From positions 1 through 64,000 of the forward strand of contig JAKJXP020000108.1 of the NCBI GenBank assembly GCA_022225965.2: 64,000 bases of DNA, in the 5' to 3' direction. Position 1 is the stretch's first letter, and the number at the start of each line of letters is the position of its first letter. The notes beneath the pieces were generated by a model. The model ran no database searches. It saw only the letters and a program-made list of their open reading frames with translations, and had not been told where the DNA came from. The DNA is from Diatrype stigma. Its lineage: Eukaryota > Ascomycota > Sordariomycetes > Xylariales > Diatrypaceae. Made by a program: the position numbers and the translations under genes. Of this stretch, positions 10,044 through 21,201 are shown one piece after another.

Positions 10044-13000
10044 CTTGTAGTGTCAGCTGAACGCGAAGGGTGACCACCGTTAACGTGAGAAAGAGGGCGA
10101 GCCATCGCGTTGGCAAGACTGGGCGAGGAAGCTAATCATATAGCAAATTTTACACGGAGTCTACCAAGTGGCATGGTTACAATATTCCCAGGATCACCAA
10201 TACGAGCAATCGGCCAGCCGTCTTCCTCTTTACGGCAACATTCCCATATTATAACGGGGATGCGCTATGCGGTGCCTGGCCGGAGGTGCCGCCGCATTTG
10301 GGATAGCAGACTTTATATGCGGGGATTTGGGGGCTTCGGTTGGTTCCGAATTGCTGCCAATGGTCTCATTGCCGATACTACAATCTACTCTGAATACGAG
10401 CAACAACTGCGACTATAGCAAGCGTCGCTCTATTTAGAGATATTCCGCGCGATTCCGCGGAAGGGAAGTATAGTGCCCTGACTATTTACGTACGAGAGAG
10501 CTTATGTATTGAGTAGGTCGCGCTTTCATGCGGGATCTCGCTTATAGTATACGCACTCTTAGATCCCCTGTTCCTGGAAAACCAATAGTAATGCCTGCCA
10601 TAATCAATGGACGCCAACAGCATAACTAGCTACCCTGTCAGCCTGTCAATAAATAGGCTTGGCGCACGATAGACTCAGTCCTAGCCCAGGTAGTCGTATG
10701 CCATATGAGATGTTGCAAGTCCTATCCATTACATAGCCACATCCATGGACGTCGAGTTTACGCTACGATATTTTGGTTCAAGTGGAGGGGACTCGGGGTG
10801 GTGTCTTTAATGTCAAGCAAGTAACCGACCCAGAGCAATTCTTAGTAGTCATAGGAATGTATGATGTTGTTCCTTCAAAATAAGCTTGTAGCTGTGTCCT
10901 CACACTACTCATGTCTATGTCTTCATTTCTCCGGTATTATCGTAAAGTACAATTAAATTGCTTAAGACATGGCATACCATTTCAAGCTTTGCCATCATAA
11001 GAAATATAGTATTAGTCGTGCGGATTGCAGCATTGTATATGTTAGTCACGATTATACTAATAAGACGCCCAAGCGTGACTCAGAGGCTAAGAAATATCCA
11101 TTTGCGAGGTGTGTTCATGAGTCTATGAGCACATAGTAATAATCAGACATACATAATATCGTATTTTATAGCATAAAGATAATGCCAAGGTACGTGTGAT
11201 CAAGTCATGCTGTAGGTATTCGCGGGTAGTGGTGGTGATGCGGTTGAGAACTCCCCCTTTTAAGCGACAAACAGGGGAGTCATATATCCCCTTATACGGG
11301 GAAGGGGCCTCATCCCAATGGGGTGATTGGAAGCAACAGCAGCAGCGCAGTGAGCCGCCATCCCCCCTCCCGCCACCGGAGCCGTTCTACCATCAGGTTG
11401 AACCGCCCGCCGTTGCGGTAAGTCCATATTCCGGGGGTATAGGGGTTACATTGGCCGTTATCTGCCATCTCCATTCCAGCGGCGTAATTCTCAGTTAGCA
11501 GAAGGCCTTGCTTTTGAGAGATGTTTGAGCCGCCCGCCCCCTCCCCTGATCCCCACCGACTGGCTAGAAAGGGGATAAGTAACCCGGAGATATCACAGAT
11601 GACCACACCCCAGGCGAGACCACGAGGGCATCATAGGCCAAGTGGCGAAGACGCCCCGCAGCGACGGGCGCGAGCACTACCGGTGCGCGACGTGTTCGCT
11701 GTACGAGAAGATAATCTGCTAGGCGGACCGGCGGGGTGTTTGAACGGACAGCCCGCGCTGCGACTGCGGGCAATGGCCGCGCGAGATTGATGACGGGCGA
11801 GCCCTCGATACAATCCGACACCCTCTTTTACAAGTGTGCGACCAACGCGTGCACAGTCCGGCACCATGAGCTGGACGATCCGATGACGCCGCTAAGGTCG
11901 ATGCGTACTGCGAGCGTGTGGTATATTGTGTGTGAGTCGATGGGTTGATGGTATCTGCATCATGGCAGAATCCTCTTGAGAGGGGGAGGGCGAGATAGAG
12001 AAGCAAAGGAGGGAAGAGGAACAGCGATGAAGGTGGAAGGAAGGAGGCAGAGGGAAGAAGGGGGGGGGGAGGTTTGGGTAGGGAGTTGGTAGATCGTAAG
12101 TGGCCTTTGATGGAAGGTATGCTTTCGTCAACTAACTATGCCATCACCCAGCAATTCATATCTCATTCCTTATTTCTCTACTCAGCCGACACTTTCCGAT
12201 AACCTTTCATATGTCATTTTCTATCTATAGTTCTCCTTTGCTGTGGTTTTCACATGCGTAGCTCGGTCGTCATCTTGGTATTTGGATCATGCCACATTGT
12301 TCCCAATGCCAAATCATTTCTTCCGGATCCAGGAACGAAGTTCACTGCGCCGCAGAAGTGAATCGTGACATTCTTTATGTTTCGGGGATGCTGTAGCCTG
12401 TGATAACAGTCTCCTATAGTAATACTCCATTATAGCTTGATTTGGATCATTTGGTATGTTCTGGTGGATCTATGCATATGCCGAGTATGCCGTGCCAGGG
12501 GAGATGTAATAGGGCAATAGTAAGACGAGCAAAGCAACAGACCCTAATTGATACTAACCAATGCAAAAGAACTAAGAAAGGAACAGCGAACAGTGCCTGT
12601 CCCAGGCATATGACTTGCGTCCCAACTACGCAACGCTGCGGCTCAGACTTGGAGTTGGGAATGGCAGGGACTAACACCACGAAGGAAACTCTTGTGGGTC
12701 CTGACGAACTCCCTTATATTCTCCTCTTTTAAGACTCACTACATACCTCAAGCTGAACATTTCCTGGTGTATATAATGGACATAATATAGGTTCGAAGAA
12801 TGCACCCAAGGTCCAACATGACCCGACGCCACTGGTCCGCGTCTATATCAAGAAACCAAATTCGTGTTATTCTATCACCACTCATCTCACGTCACAAAGA
12901 AACATTTCACATGCTCTAATGTCAGATTGGCATATTCCAAGTGTTAAGCTCTGTGAGGGTACCTTCATTATATACCACCTTGTATATACAGTCATCAAAA

Positions 13001-13806
13001 CACTTGATAACGCGACCGGGTGAAATTTTGGTATACATCAGGTATCAGGTACTAGGTATAATTGGGCACATACACGTACAGCTTTATTGGATTGCCCTAC
13101 TTGTATATTCTACCTACTAATATGTTGTATCTCAGTGATGTGAACGAAGAAACAGTGCCAGTGCTATAGTGAAACGTTGATAAACATCGCCCAAATAGGC
13201 TTTTGTAAGCCTCAGCACATCGCTTATATGTGATTTATCACTTCATTTTGTTTGCTGCGATCCATTTTGGCTCACCGTACCAACGGTGATACTGAGTAAC
13301 AACCGTGGCATTTTGGTCCCCCCTTTCGTAGTCAGATATACGTAGAGAAACCTATTCATTCAGTGTATACATGGTTTATTTGAACGCACCTTGACGTCAG
13401 TGTTCGCTCTGGTACTCTTTATTACGTCGCCTTGAGTTTTACCCCCCTTGATGTAGTACATTGGTAGTGGTTACACTCGAACAGCATGTACTTGCATTGC
13501 ACCAGAAGCTGAATGTGCTATACTTAGGCATGCTGCTTGAGTTCAGATGTAACAAACAAAGCTGGAGAATATTCAGGTAGTTGGCCCGCTTAGATGCGGG
13601 AGCAAAGATATATGTTATAATTTGCACGAAATGCTGTAAGGGATCATCTGGTCAGCAACTGGGTTACCAAGACAAAGAACTTAGGGTGGACAGGTAGAGA
13701 TATCTGTACCAGGATACACTCAGATTTTTACTATAAATGAAGTTCTCTATGCACAAGTTCTACCAGCGTTTGGGTATAGTTCCATGGTAGACACCAGACT
13801 AGCAAC
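10044..13806. other. 3.8-kb spacer without a recognisable gene
   Basis: Only short open frames occur and none has a recognisable family signature. Between about 11.31 and 11.93 kb there are fragments with coding-like composition. One is a minus-strand stretch with NGQCNPYTPGIWTYRNGG. The others are plus-strand Cys-rich stretches in different frames (HYRCATCSLYEK and LFYKCATNACTVRHHEL). They do not join into a supported gene and may be a decayed gene. The rest is AT-rich. No terminal repeats were seen by eye, but a self-alignment was not possible. Confidence 0.45.
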
Positions 13807-15229
13807 ATGAGTTCCTCGAGTAAAACTCCTACGGAAGACTTGACCATCGGCATCGAGATTGAGGGCCATGCTGCCTTCTTGGTTTATGACCCAGATAGAC
13901 CAAATTCGATTAAAGATCCGGATCCGGATGCACAACCAATGAGACTGAAACTCCCCATCAACATTCGAAAAGGGGTCAATTTCGAGAAGGAGGCTAAGAA
14001 GGTTATGCAAGACATCGCTGGACTTCTCAGGGCCGAACGAACTGGTATTATGATAAAACTGGCTAACGAACATCCAACCGACCTAGGCAGTGTTATTGAT
14101 GGCGTCTACCAATTTTATAGGGACGGGTGGACGATATCACCGGACGGGAGCGGATCGTGGTACACACAACCAGGCAAACGGCCTCACCCTGTCATGAAGC
14201 CACAGTATGCGGCGATTGCCTTCGAAATCATCTCGAGTGTTTATAAGAGACTGTCCGACCTCGAAAGAAGTCTCACGAAGGTTTGTCATGCACTTACCAA
14301 TAATTACCGAATCACAGTAAAGTGTGGCCAAGGAGACAGCCGTACGGGCATGCACGTCCACATGGGGAGAAAAGGCGGCTTCGAGCCATACATGTTGAAA
14401 CGACTGGCTACCATCTTCTGGATGTATGAACCAGCAATCATGACTCTGCATGCATCTTGGAAGAGCAAATACCCTCGGTATTCTGCTCTCTTACGGAAAC
14501 ATACTTCACTCGCACAGTTTCTGGGCACCTCCTGGCCGGGTGGCGAGCATCCCGAGAGGCCTGCTCAGTGGAGGGTCCAACCTAAGGATTTCGAACTTGT
14601 GTCAAGACCAAAGTTAGAAGGGGAGTTCAAGTCCAATATAGGAAGAGACGACACGGCATTGCATTACATTTGGGGGGCAAAAGATTCAAACTATCTAGCT
14701 GGACTGACTACTTCCCTGCTGGCCTTTCGTCGGCCTGCGCTTTCTTTCCGTCAGTCACATCTTTTTTGAGTACTTCTCATTTTACCATGCTGCGTTTTGA
14801 TGTCCCCATCAGTTTAATGTAAACATTTGCTAACTCAAGCTACCAACGACAGATGGCGTTGTACCGGCCAACTCGGAATTCGTCCATCAGACCAGGAACC
14901 CCCCGTTGGGCACTATTGAGTCTCGTCACATGCAGGGGTGTTTCTACGTCGAAGACATCATGAACTGGAACAGGGTTTTCTACGAACTGGTTCATATCAG
15001 TGTATTCTCCACAGACAAAGGATTCAAAGAGTTCGTAAAGGATTCGTGGGATGATTACGAAAAGATCGGGAAAGGAGACGATTACAATGTCAACAACGCC
15101 AAAATTCAAAGCCTTCTCAGGAGAATAGGGCTAGGTCATCTTAGGTTCAAGTCACAGATGCAACTGGACAAGGAAACCGACACTCCGACCCAGAATGATT
15201 TGGATGATGTCTTTGTTAAACCCCAATAA
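13807..15229 (+). CDS. Amidoligase-fold protein (Amidoligase_2 type)
   Basis: Belongs by sequence pattern to the amidoligase family of the glutamine synthetase/gamma-glutamyl-cysteine ligase superfamily, ATP-grasp-like enzymes predicted to form amide bonds. The physiological substrate in fungi is not known to me. Two exons, 13807-14749 and 14853-15229, give 439 aa. The 103-nt intron has GTCAGT, a CTAACTC branch site and CAG. Family landmarks in order are the N-terminal GIEIEGHAAFLV strand, FEIISSVYK, RTGMHVHMGRKGG (the HVHxG metal/substrate motif) and, in exon 2, GTIESRHMQGCFYVEDIMNW. The last aligns with the family's TIEFRQHxGTLD..xxW motif but has Ser, His and Met at usually conserved positions. 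There is no signal peptide. The motifs of the two exons belong to one domain, which supports the intron. The protein may be catalytically altered. Confidence 0.72.
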
Positions 15230-15877
15230 TGGAGAAACCCTGCGAGGAGGCGGTTGCGACGGAGGGCCGTTGAAGCACTGCTGCACTCCTGTGAGAAGGA
15301 ATGGCGAGGAGGCATCATTTTTGCTATTTTCAGTAATCTTGGGCTTAGTTAGTTTTCAGTATTGATTCCAATTATAGTCACTCCTTTATCACCCCCTACA
15401 TCCCACTCTGATCATGTGAAACACTGGCTGTAGAATCAATTGGCTTGGATACTTTGACATTTGTTGATAATGATCACGAGATCTTGGATAATCTTCTTTT
15501 CCTTTTCTTAGTATACCCCGCTACACTCATGTCTACTAACCCTAGAATGCCCAACTCCATTAAAATTGGCTCCTCTATTGGGTGCCCCTTTAATCGATCA
15601 CCAAGTTACTTCCAAGCAATAGAACAAAAGGTGGTTTTTACAAGCGAAATCCAGTACGAGCAATCGTGGCATGTCTTTGGAAAACAACGAATCCCAGATC
15701 TTATATATAGACGTCTGTTATAAAAGTATGTACAATAGAATCTCAGCAAGTTCAGCCCCATCCATTCATCCCATCCATCCATCTTGTAGCCACACCCACA
15801 CCGCGCTGCCCTAGGCACCGTGGCTATATAATATCTCTCGCAATTATTATCTCAGCCAGATATCCGCTCCGAGAAAA
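15230..15877. other. Convergent spacer: amidoligase and pectin lyase 3' ends
   Basis: No gene was recognised. The stretch contains the 3' ends of both flanking genes and a CCATCCAT-type imperfect short repeat near 15760-15783. Confidence 0.5.
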
Positions 15878-17122
15878 TCAGATTTTGCCGAACCCGGCGG
15901 CGCTCTTGTCGACCTTGGAGGCGTCGCTGGCCGAGGCGATGGTCTTGCCGCTGAAGTTGGTCAGGAAACCGGTGGCGGTGCCGGAGAAGGCGCCGGAGTT
16001 GGTGAGGGTGTTGGGGACGCAGGCGCGGCCCAGCGAGGCGGTGCAGGCGCTGCCGTCGTCGGCGGTGAACAGCTGGCCCGCGACGCCGTCCTCGACCGGC
16101 GTGCCGACCGAGTCGAACACGTTGCCCTCGGCCAGCACGTTGCCGCCCGCGCCGATCTCGAAGTTGTGGCCCGACGACGGGCCGAAGTAGTTGTTCACCG
16201 CGTGCAGGAGCGTGTTGCCGCCGAGCTTGGGCTGTTGGGTGGGAGCGATGGCGGTTAGTACTTATGATAGGTATCATCTTGTAAAGGGTTGAGGATCTAC
16301 TATATAACTTACCGAGCGTCCGCTGGTGTGGTGGATGTAGTTGCCCTTGAGCGTGACCAAGTCGCTGGATCCGGTGAAGTACAGGCCCCAGTAGTGGTTG
16401 CCGTCGCAGGTGGCGGACCAGTCGGTCTGGCCGTCGATCTCGCTGTTCGAGATGGTGACGCGGTTGGAGGCTTCCTCGCCCAGGACGATGTGCTGGCGGC
16501 CGATGCGGGAGGTCTTGACGTGGTCGATCCAGACCAGGTCGGCGCCGTCGATGGTGATGCCGTCGCCGCCCCAGACGTACTGGGGGTTGATCTCGGTGAC
16601 GTGGATGTTCTGGATGATGATGTTCTTGACGCCGTTCACGATGCGCAGGCCCTTGCCGTAGATGACGCCCTTGGACCCGGACCCCACCAGCGTCTTGTCC
16701 GACGCCACGTTGATGCCGAGCGAGCCGGCCGCGTCGTACGTGATGCTGTCGACGGTCGGCGCGTCCGGCTCGTAGTTGGTGCACCAGTCGTCCTTGTTGA
16801 TGGCGATCTGGCACGCCGATCCCGTGCCCCAGGGCGAGCAGCCCGAGCTCGTCGTCGTGCCCTCGGTGCCCCGGAAGTCGAACTCCCGGTCCAGCACAAT
16901 GACCCGCGGCGACGAGTCGCCCAGGTACGACACCAGCTCATCGGTCGTCGTCGGCGTCACGGCCGCGGCGGCGCCGCCGCCCGTCACCGACCCCGCGAAG
17001 CCCTCAGCCGTCCCCGTGACGGCCGTGGCGCGCCGCTGGAGGGGCAGGGACTGGCTCGGCGCAGCGGAGCAGCAGAGGGCGTTCAGCAGCACAGCTGCCG
17101 TGGTAGAAGATGTGAACCTCAT
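15878..17122 (-). CDS. Secreted pectin lyase (polysaccharide lyase family 1)
   Basis: Cleaves methyl-esterified homogalacturonan by beta-elimination, outside the cell. Two exons, 17122-16313 and 16231-15878, with an 81-nt intron (GTAAGT..ACAG, phase 0), give 387 aa, the usual length for fungal pectin lyases. The second in-frame ATG (17122) was chosen because it gives a clean signal peptide beginning [17 protein letters not shown]. An upstream ATG at 17155 would bury it behind 11 polar residues. Pectin lyase hallmarks are [64 protein letters not shown] and the [20 protein letters not shown] junction across the intron. The WSATCDG and DDWC forms favour pectin lyase over pectate lyase. The barrel-spanning motifs look complete, so it is probably active and involved in breaking down plant cell walls. 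Confidence 0.94.
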
Positions 17123-17155
17123 GTTGTTGTTGATGATCGATTCGATATTTCGCAA

Positions 17156-19030
17156 CTTAGTCGGTAGAGGTAGAGGTAGAGGGCAAAAAAGAACAGAGTA
17201 TCAGGAATATAACTACCTCTGTCTTGGAACAAGCGAATGGAAAATACGGATAACCGCAGGTAGGGAGAAAAGAACGGAAGGGTCGGATTGATGAGTGTAC
17301 AAGTGACTGGACTGGACTGAGAGAATCCTTCCATCTTCCATCACCGAGCGACATCTGCTGCTATTATATCCATCTCGGCCACCCTCAGGGGGTCCCAGGG
17401 CCAGGGAGCGAACTCCACCGCCGTGTTTTGAAACTTTGCTTACTCTATACATAGGCTAGGTTGCTCGCTTGACTGAGTGAAACGCCCAACCAAGCCGAAC
17501 CCCATCGTGACAGCCCGCTGGATTATTGCGCCGCGGTGGGTCAGTGGCATTGATTGATAGATGGGAAGAATTAGGCCGGCCAGGCTGCCCAGGCCGTACC
17601 ATCCGCACCGCAATGGGACGATCTGGCGTTGTTTCCTTAACATTTGCGATCCGGGAAACACCTACAGGGCTGTCTACTTAAAACACCAGCTTTGCGGAGG
17701 GTTGCATGGGTTCAGGGGGTTCGCCAAGACTTCCTCTTTCCGACTACTATGCCGTGTTCGGCCGGGATGTGGGATCGTGGGACCAACAACCACTGCGGTC
17801 CACTGGTCCCGGGTATCGGATCGACGACTTGACGATCGCGCCGAGGCGCCATGCGATGAGGTTCTGGTCTAGCATACGTACTTCGTAGATGGCCATTGTT
17901 TATTTCGGTTCCGTACCGAGTAACGGACTGACTTACTTACTCATCATACAACAAAGCATAGATTGGCAGTCCTCATTCCATCCCTGCCATTGATTGGTGC
18001 TTAAATTCAGAGCAGAAGAGGGTCCAAGTGCAAAAACCCCGTCCACGCGTATATGAAGCAAGTTCCCACTATTCCCTCTCCCTAATCCTGAACCGTCACA
18101 ACTTGCCGACGCTAATGGACATTATACTCTATATGATACTCTATGTTACCCAGCTACTCCCCAGCTACGCCTACCTAGCCGCCGCGAGTCAATTGCTTTT
18201 TGTTGCGCAAGTGCCTGGTTATATTGCAAAGGGTGCCTCGAAGTGTAGAGGTCTGCTTCAACTCCTATTTCTAGTGTACCATGCAGAGTAATGAAACAAA
18301 ACATAAAAGGAGGCGTATGTTGTCACGTTGACCTTAGGTAATTTCTAACTAATATATCGGATGTATCTACGTAACCGAGGTACGCTGAGGTTATGTCCCC
18401 TTTCCGAAGACATCTTAATCGACCCCGGTGAGCAAGCGACGTCAGTTGAGCAACGAGGAGGTAGATTAGGCTTCATAGTACGCAGATGGGGACCCTCACG
18501 TGAGCGGGAAGGACTGTGTATAATATACGAAGTAATCTAATGTACATAGATATACTACGTACGCCCCTCGGCTCCACTCGACTTTCAGCCTCACGGGTCT
18601 CATGGGTTCAGGATCGGTAACTTCCCGCATTGGATCGGTTCGATTGGTGCAAGGATGGGCCATTCCTATTAGCACAAATTACTATGTATGTCATTATGTT
18701 TCTTTATGCTGCAGCCACTTGACTGCCGCGCGAATGGGTGCGTCTGGATCGCCCACCAGCATCACCAGCTCTTGCTGAACTAAAGTAGTGGCCGTAAAGA
18801 TCCTGGCAGTCGACGATACTGGGTATCTCCTTAATGAATCAATGCCGGACCAGAGAATGCAGGGCAATGGAGAATGATACCATCGTTTGGATCCTGACTA
18901 GGTACTATACACTGGTGGATTAGGGTACGCGTTTGCAACACAACTAACTGGCTATGAATCAAAGAAGCAACGCATGGACTCCGGTATCGTAGGTGGTTGC
19001 TGGCCATGACTGGCAGCAACTGGAACCAGC
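17156..19030. other. Spacer: pectin lyase promoter and VMA8 3' side
   Basis: No supported gene in about 1.9 kb. The part adjoining 17122 carries the pectin lyase promoter and leader. Only short frames without family signatures were seen in the rest. Confidence 0.5.
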
Positions 19031-20166
19031 TTAGAAAATAACATCATCATCCTCGGCGGATTGTAGTATGTCGGCTGGCGCTTCGTCATCCGGCTGTACG
19101 TTCTCTGCATCCTGCTTTGCCGCGGCTAATTTCTTCGCCTTCATCTCCGCATCTGCCGCAGCTGTGTCTCGCTGCTTCTTGCCGGCGACCTTTTTCAGCC
19201 GGTAGAACTCCTCTCTGTCCAGCTCGTCCAGCTCTGAGTTGATATCTGGACCTTGGGGTAAGCATCTCGTCTGATTCGGTCTGCTAGAGAAGTAGACTTA
19301 CATTTGATCGTGTTTTCTGTCCTGGGAATGATCACGTGCTCACTGCGAGGCAGGTCAGTCACTACCGTTGTCACAAGGGGGTGGGTTGGCGAAAAAGTCC
19401 TACATGGCGTTTACTAGAATCATTGTTAGCCTGATACACGTTACCCCTGTTTGGACAGTATTCCTACCTCTTCGGTTCACGACCTTGATCACCTCGTCTA
19501 AGATGACGAAAGCTGTCTGAAGACTTGCGAGCTCTACCAGAGTCTCAACAGCCCTGGCGTAGGTCTCTCTGCATCTTTGGACCTGCTGGCCACCCTTTCC
19601 GAGACCCGTCAAGCCGAAATCGTTATTTCCTTCCGTCAGGTAGCTCTCGAATGCGGGTAAGAGGACACCGGAGACGTTCTCTTGCTTCGTGCGCAGTCGG
19701 AAACGCGCCTGGCTGGCCGACTCTTGCACCTGATAACCTATGTCGCCTCCTACGGCATATCTGACTTCGGCAAGGGAGAAAGCGGCGATCTGCATGACCC
19801 TTCCCATCTTGCGCTTCGCCTCGTCAATTCGTCTCGTGATCTCTGCCGCATCGTCAATGTTGGAACTTATCGTGCGCTCGAGAGCTGTGTAGGGTTACCT
19901 CGGAAGCGTCTATGAATCAAACGTTAGCTGCAGATAACATGAGGATGGCTTAGGTGAGGACTCGAGACGGCATACTTAGTGAGAGCTTCACTCTTCCGCT
20001 TCAACAGACTGTGTCCGGTCTCGGCTCCCTTGAGCTTCGCCTTCATCAAACCCAGCGACTGTCGCGTCGGGAAGACAGCTTCTCGGTCCTTTGCGATGCA
20101 TTAGTATATAATGGGCCACCCAAAACACGTAGGCGTCAACAAGCGACTGACCGCAGAGCCAGACAT
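19031..20166 (-). CDS. vma8: V-type proton ATPase subunit D (VMA8)
   Basis: Central rotor stalk subunit of the V1 sector of the vacuolar H+-ATPase. Seven exons: 20166-20152, 20088-19976, 19909-19899, 19842-19468, 19413-19404, 19342-19302 and 19245-19031. They give 259 aa, matching the usual length. All six introns are 54-66 nt with GT..AG, and all phases close. The protein follows the conserved family from end to end: MSGSADREAVFPTRQSLGLM, LLKRKSEALTKRFREITRRI, AAFSLAEVRYAVGGDIGYQV, QENVSGVLLP, GGQQVQRCRETYARAVETLV, NAIEHVIIPRTENTIKYINS, REEFYRLKKVAGKK and a C-terminal DDDVIF. Exons 3 and 5 are micro-exons of 11 and 10 nt, which automatic gene finders often miss. Both are needed to restore conserved residues (KRFRE and VNAI). 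The subunit is soluble, with long helices forming a coiled-coil stalk. Confidence 0.96.
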
Positions 20167-21201
20167 CTCGAACGGCTAGCGAAGCTTCGATTATGCGCGA
20201 GCTATAGGAGAATAGACAGGCAATGCTGCAAAGACAGCGACAAAGTATACCTGGGTAACCTGATACACTGCAAGTCGGGTGCCTATAGGAGATGAGGGGT
20301 TCGTTAGGGGGTTGATGAAGCTCGATAACTGCGTATTAGTCTCTGGGTGATAGTCTCTGGGCAAGCTTAGGAGCTGGGTGTCGGCGATACACGATAAGGG
20401 ATTGGAGATGTAGGTATGTATGTAGTTATGCGCTATGTACGAGGATGACGATGTTTCAGCCCATTCGAGCCCCGCCAACGGAATATTCGGGTTGAATGAA
20501 TTAGTTACAGGGTTCAATATGCTGCTAACAGCTATATGCAGCAGATAGATAGCAGCTAGAGATAGCAGATCCCTGGAAATGGAACGGAACAGGAAATGCA
20601 ACAATAGTGTTCAGTACACCATTGCTTGCAAGTAGTATCCGAGTACACGGAGGTATTTTAAGATATCTAAGCTGAACTATTGACCATTGATCAACTCTGT
20701 GTCAACCGCCCGTTTGATCGAATGTCTGGCTCGAGTGACGGCTTTACTGAAGATACATAAAGTGGAGAATCGGCAACGGCCGGCCGAGCAGCGAGGCACC
20801 CAGCCTGAGCTAACTGCAGGTGGGCTTGGAATTGGGCTAACTGGGCCTTATTGGCTATGGAACAAGCCTAACCACCTGCACCTGCCACTGGCAGACTGGG
20901 AGCGTTAAAAAAGTAGGCGCAGGTAACTCCAGCTTAGAAAGCAGTCGCGAACCTGCGAACCCAAAGAAAATACATTCCCCGTCATCCGCGACACCTGCTA
21001 CGAACGAATCAACAATGCACCGTCTACCCTGATGGTCATAGCTTAAGAATTGGCTGAGATTTGTCTGCGAATCTTCGCAGGCAAGGCCACGGCCACGGCC
21101 CCAAGACCGCCGAACAGCCGAACAGCCAGACAGCGACAGAGCGACAGCCAGACACGGACGGTTCCCTTCAAAGGTTGACTCGTCCCCATTCGCGAATCAA
21201 C
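20167..21201. other. Divergent promoter region between VMA8 and SYF1
   Basis: No gene was recognised in about 1.0 kb between the two divergent start codons. The SYF1 side contains short direct repeats (ggccac, ccgaacag, gacagc) within about 21085-21150. Confidence 0.5.

Noticed and set aside
8895..10073. 392-codon plus-strand frame opposite the subtilase
   Set aside because: It is antisense to the propeptide and catalytic domain. The composition is Arg/Gly/Pro-rich and no domain is visible.
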